From the NCBI GenBank assembly GCA_963931925.1, contig OZ007570.1:29737188-29801187 (forward strand): a stretch of DNA of 64,000 nucleotides. Direction: 5' to 3'. Position numbers and translations under genes: made by a program. This DNA is from Onchidella celtica (Eukaryota; Mollusca; Gastropoda; Systellommatophora; Onchidiidae). Below are positions 53,286-64,000 of the stretch, piece by piece. Within the stretch, counting starts at the first letter, position 1, and each line of letters begins with the position of its first letter. The notes under the pieces are model-generated. The model was not told where the DNA came from. It made no database searches and was given only the letters and a program-made list of their open reading frames with translations.

Positions 53286-54190
53286 ATTACAGCCCACACA
53301 ACAAACTTCTTACTCCATACACATGGACTACAGTGACTTCGTTTTGCAGCCATTGACTAATTTATTCAATTTATTGTTTTATCATTTGAGGCAAAATGTC
53401 CATAAAAATCAGAAAATGATTATTATAAAATGCATGCATACATATTCGCTGCTTGGAATAAAGTTCTCCTCAAAGTTCATGCTAAGGAGCTGGAAATATG
53501 CCGAATATGGTGAGAGAGTCAATCATTACTGTGACATCTAAATGATATATACCCTGAGCTCTTGAAAAAAAACTGGGGCAGTGGTACACGGGTACGAAAA
53601 AAAAATCAAACTCAAGCTTGGTCTGTATGTGCGTGTGTGTGTGTGCGTGTTTGTGTGTAATATAAAAAAATAAGCAAGTCCAGACTTAAAATTGATCTTT
53701 TAATATTTTAGGTACTGCATTTATTTTGGAACCAGATGCCTGCGCTTTTAGCGCTTATGCCTTCTTCATTTTGGGTACAACTTTGATTGGATTTTGATAC
53801 CATTGCGCACATTGCTGTGTTTGAGCAGGAGCTCTGCCTGTACTTATCAGCAAGTCTCAACGCAATAAAGAACTGTTATATTAAAAGGACCAGAATACAA
53901 GAGAAGACAACTAAGCTTAGACTATAAGTAAAAAGTACATGTAATTGAAAATGGTACTAGCTTGACGCCTTGAGATTCCCAGGGTCATTTTAATGAAAGT
54001 ATAGATTCCATAAACAATCGCTATTTAAATGAAATACTTGTATGACGAATGAAGTTATGTGTCAAGGAGATCAGAGAAATCATAATGGATCAGTAAATTT
54101 TAACTCTTCACAGCTGAAATCTCACTAGTAGGTAATATAATTATGTACTTGTAACTGCTCAATGCAGTTAGAATGGCAAATAACAGATGG
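53286..54190. other. Spacer between convergent genes
   Basis: AT-rich with a GT run near 53631-53658. It may include the distal 3' UTR of the GST gene; a minus-strand AATAAA is at 53720-53725. Confidence 0.45.
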
Positions 54191-54437
54191 CGACCTTAGT
54201 ACTTGTTTGTTCTATCTCCGTTTCATGAAAAACTGTAGATCCTTTAGTATATGGAAGAGATATTACAAATCCACCCTTTGACACTTGTTTGAAGTGCATT
54301 GTGGCACTTATCAAGCTGTTATCACAGTTCCGATTTATTCCAACTCCTTATCATAATACTAAAGTCGAAAATGTTTGATATCGAATTTTTCAGTTCTGCA
54401 GAAAGTGGAGTTGGAACAAACAAGAACTCAGGTCGCG
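54191..54437 (-). mobile_element. MITE family M, copy 2, in the GST 3' UTR
   Basis: Reverse orientation relative to the other two copies. The ends CGACCTTAGTACTTGTTTGT and (reverse) CGACCTGAGTTCTTGTTTGT are inverted repeats. The six bases AGATGG flank it at 54185-54190 and 54438-54443. It starts about 20 bp past the GST stop codon, so the GST 3' UTR is largely MITE sequence. It supplies a minus-strand AATAAA at 54334-54339. Confidence 0.8.
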
Positions 54438-54457
54438 AGATGGAACTGAACATCACT

Positions 54458-60244
<5,787 letters not shown>

Positions 60245-61061
60245 CTGTGGAAACAAAATATCCAGCAATCAAAATGTTTACCCCATGCATAACCTAGGAA
60301 AATGCCCAAGCCAACCACGGTAAAACTGTCTGTTTGATTACTACTGTATATAAAATTTTGCATGGACTTACATTTCACATTAAGCCTTATGTAACTTTTT
60401 TTTTCATTAAATTTGTTACTATGTTAAGACTGTTCCCTCCTTTTGAGTTTCCTTCTTTTCGCTTGGTAAAAAAAAACATAAGTAGACCCAGGTATTAAAA
60501 AAAACAACATTTTGTATGGTGTTTAACTTGAACTGGAAACGATAATCATGTTACATACCGGGAACAGCAATATACTCCACACTCCATATACTGAAGTAGC
60601 CTACTCCTATGTTGAAGACATTTTAGTAGGCCTACAACGCAAAATTTAGATCTAGTTCTGCACAAATGTTGTTGCTTTTTTTAACAAACGCGAAGGAGCA
60701 AACTAACAAATCAGGCCACAGTCTAACAAATAATAATAATAATAATAAAATAATAATCCAGTTCCATAAGGTTTGCTGTACTATATGAGCAAGTGCAAAA
60801 TCTAGGTCAGTCCAGCAGTTTTCGAGAAAATCGAACATGAGCTTATCCTGCTCATTCTAAAATTTAAAAATAATTTGTTAAAAGACGCACTACATTCTAA
60901 AAGTAGTCTCCAGTATACAGTTTAGTTCTCCAACGCCTTCGAGAACATTAAAAGGAATAAAGGCAATATATTTAAAAACGAATAACTTGTTAAATTGAAT
61001 GTTACATTGACAGAACAGAGTATTAAAACGGGTGATGATCACCACTGAGCTTACTGTTCTA
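60245..61061. other. GST first intron or upstream region, nothing recognised
   Basis: It should contain the 5' UTR exon and promoter of the GST gene, but neither can be recognised by eye. An (AAT)n run lies near 60726-60750. Confidence 0.4.
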
Positions 61062-61385
61062 CTAGGATAAAAACAGTTTTGAAACTGTGGCCGCTTTCAC
61101 ATTCGGTTTAGCACAATGAGATGGCCAGGACTGCATAATGGCGGGGTCTTTAACAAAATTTATCAAACTTTCATGACTCAACAATATTTTATCGCTAAAC
61201 CTCTTATCAGCACCTGGAGTCTCTTTTGTAGACCATGGATCATACCAGCAGGGCTTAACAATTAACGTCCTACAATGTTCCACACGCTTTATCCAGTGAC
61301 TGTGTGGACAGTAAAACAGATTTTTCTGTCTATGCTTACGTGGTAGAATAAAATGCTGCCCACTGCAGAATCCAGTAGTACATGT
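61062..61385 (-). other. Unexplained open frame, Cys-rich, possible exon or element relic
   Basis: A minus frame stays open for about 108 codons to a stop at 61062. It contains CTTGFCSGQHFILPRKH, LFYCPHSHWIKRVEHC, KPCWYDPWS and a polar end with FVKDPAIMQSW. The cysteine spacing recalls chitin-binding (CBM14-like) modules only weakly. There is no good acceptor at its start, where the sense strand is A-rich, so it may be a relic. Function unassigned. Confidence 0.25.
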
Positions 61386-64000
61386 AGGCTTTTTTTTTTT
61401 TTACGGAGTTAAAATCCAATTTCTAAACAGACAACTGACGTGAAACATTGCAAGCACATGGTAATTGAACAACAACAATGAAAGACTAGACTATTGCGAT
61501 AGGCACCGGCACCGCTGTGTCATGTGCAATGCCCTCCTTCCCGCCGCTTATCGTTAGTTGGATTGTTATCCGCTTGGTCGTGCTGAAATAAAGATCGGGA
61601 CAGCATTGCCTACAGATTTTTTTATTTTAAGTTCTCCTTACAGTTACAGCTATGTTGTCCGTTTGGTTGTAGCTAGTACTGCCAGGGACAGAATCAAATG
61701 AATTTGTAATGTATTTTGGTGCTTTCAGTTTCAGGTGTGCATCAATGCTCTATGTTGTCTTACTAGAACGCCCAGACGTTGAATGACTGGTGTATGGTGT
61801 GGGAGGGTTCTTATTGCACAATTAAAAATTTGGTGTCAGGTGTTTTCATACATGTAAAACGTGCTGAAAAGTTCTACCTTGGACTGTCCATATAATAGAT
61901 CAGGGAAAATGAGTGAAATTAATATTACCAACATACATGAAAAAAAGTAGTCTTTGTTACATCTAATCGGGCGTCTGGTTTCAGTGTAAAAATAAAAGTG
62001 CTACTTCAGCTTATGATAGACCAACATATGGTCGACAATTAATTAAAAGCAGACCTGGCTTATGAGTGTGTCAAATTACTACACGTGTTAGTGTAAACTT
62101 ATCAATTTTCTATCATGTGTGTTCATGACCACCAGCTTGTGTTGAAATCATATACACTGTATTTACTTCTGAAATCAGACATTTTATTTGTTTTAAAAAT
62201 TAGTTGCCAGTCACTCATCCAGTTGCCAAATCTTTTGGTCTTAATTTTACAATGTATTGTCTCAATACAACCTGATGTATGCCGGTCGTCTTGGATAACT
62301 CATAATTATATTCACAGATACATGAATGTACAGTGTCAACCATGGAGACAACAAGGCATATAAATGCACTGAACACATTATTTCACTGGAATGCAGCACT
62401 CTCACAAGATACTACACTGAAACAGAATACAAAAACAGAGGCAAATAAAATACAGAGCATTTGTTATCATGAAAACCAAAATTTATTTTCCAGAACAGTC
62501 ACTGAATTTGAAATACAAATGACAATCAAACTGGGTGTCTTCCAAAGAGTGATCAGAGACTATTTCATTTTCGTTTGTTCTTTTGCATGCTTATTTAGCA
62601 TGAGTTCAGACTTCTAGGAAAAGTTAAATGATGCCTGTTGAAGTTTAGAGAATGGATCAATGCTCTGTGCTGTGAACTTTTTCATCAGCTGAACATTATG
62701 TACAATGCAGTACATGTATTTATTAGCAGTGCCCATCTCAAGTGGTCAATTGTTGGTAGAAAACCTGGGCAGTTCCAGTTATTAATTTTTTTTTTTTGGC
62801 AATTGGATTATCAGATTCCATAGACAGTTTGACTCATGCCATTTTGATATTCATGTTATCATATAAAATAAACATTTTAAGATTAGAAAGTTGAGATTTT
62901 TATCACCCAGCTGACATTTCACTAATCTAAAATGAAAGGTTTTGATGAATAAGAAGCCTTAAAAATTCAGAATGTTTGCAAATAATAACTGAACCTGTTC
63001 GCACAAAATTGCAAAACATCAGCGAAATAAATTGTTGGGGTGCACTACTTCTCACTACGAAAAAACACTAGTTGATTTTTGTGCCTTGCAAATGACTCTC
63101 TCTAAAACATATAGCAGTACAAGTTCCCTTTGTGGGATCAAAGTATGCATTAAGACTCCAAAATCTTCAGTAATTAAAACTTTTCAAAGTAGTGAGGAAA
63201 ATTAAAATGCATCCAATAGCAGTTTCAAAATCTGTAACAACCCACTGAAGAGTCGGTTGCTGATAAAAAATGCAGTGAATGCAATTCAAAATTATAAAAG
63301 AACGGAATGAAAGGTAAATGAAAAGGTCATAGAATCTTGTGGATCCACAAAGTTCAGACAAGGAAAAGTTTCCTATTCCCCACAAGGATCAGCTCAATAC
63401 TTTGTAAAAATATTTAAGGATCATTGTAATAGTATATCATGAAGTCTGATGATTGCCAATATTAAGCCATCATGCACCAAGCTTTGAACCTGTTGATGAG
63501 TGTAAATAAATACAGAATTTAAGAAAAAAAAAACATTTGAATCACAATAAGTATTTTAACTCATTTGAAGCACCGAATATTGCTGTTTTGATGAAGGTAT
63601 GGATGACCAACACAGGTTCAACAAGTGACTTCTATAAAGCAGAGAGATTTGTCTCTCAGATCATTCAAGGTCATAATCAAATAATTTGTTTTCATACCAA
63701 GGTTTGATTAATGTCTGTTCACCCATATGCTTCAGATATCTCATTAATGTCCCAATGCAAAACATCTACAAGCACTTAAGACACGGGTGAAAGTTCAAGA
63801 GAGGCCCTTTGCCTGAAACATCAGAAACATGATGATAAAGAACTACATAAAAAAATTATGATCAGAGTAGATACATATAAAAAAAAACATTCAAAGAAAA
63901 AAAACAACAGAGGTACTTCGAGTTTGTTCTGCAGAAAAAGAAAGATATTTGCAAGATGCAATAATTAATTACCACCAGGAACCGCAAATGGCAATGGAGA
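61386..64000. other. AT-rich stretch, nothing recognised
   Basis: Short frames only. I see no domain, exon with splice sites, RNA gene or transposon end to the right edge of the window. Confidence 0.4.

Overview
The window is animal nuclear DNA. It has intron-split genes with GT/AG junctions, LINE, SINE, MITE and LTR elements, and a great deal of simple-sequence DNA. The repeat mix and the protein families suggest a lophotrochozoan, probably a gastropod mollusc. That assignment is an inference from general character, not proven here.

Two host genes can be assembled by matching splice phases. (1) A plus-strand gene from about 25.0 or 26.6 kb to 50.7 kb encodes a single-pass membrane protein: a CUB domain split over two exons, a 13-codon Thr/Asn-rich linker exon, a Cys-rich LDLa-like module, a transmembrane segment and a short cytoplasmic tail. 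A phase-compatible signal-peptide exon is proposed at 25041-25197. (2) A minus-strand gene at 60244-54458 encodes a complete Pi-class glutathione S-transferase of 213 residues in seven coding exons, with Tyr8, Arg14 and the Gln/Ser glutathione contacts kept. The two genes converge and their 3' ends meet near 53-54 kb.

Two whole-looking Ty3/gypsy LTR retrotransposons sit in introns of the CUB gene, both antisense to it: element A at 27756-36493 and element B at 38459-46945. Each has paired LTRs, a 5-bp target duplication, a polypurine tract, a candidate primer-binding site and one long gag-pol frame. Both carry integrase BEFORE reverse transcriptase, the copia-like order of the Gmr1 group, and both have a gag of the kind related to the vertebrate SCAN domain. 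The LTRs of A look identical; those of B differ at about five bases plus one short indel. A solo LTR of the B family lies at 17238-18418.

Layout: 0-0.8 kb, LINE reverse transcriptase fragment; 1-13 kb, mostly microsatellites and minisatellites (palindromic TCTAGA repeats, GATA, a 39-bp minisatellite, CTAT/CTGT, a 40-bp CATC-type array); 13.4-14.0 kb, 3' end of a second LINE; 15-23 kb, LTR fossils, a long hairpin, MITEs and a tandem duplication; 23.9-24.8 kb, a 26-bp minisatellite; 25-51 kb, the CUB gene with its LTR insertions; 53-60 kb, the GST gene, carrying two MITE copies and a tRNA-derived SINE nested in an older repeat; 60-64 kb, AT-rich DNA with one unexplained open frame. No CRISPR array, rRNA or free-standing tRNA gene was seen.
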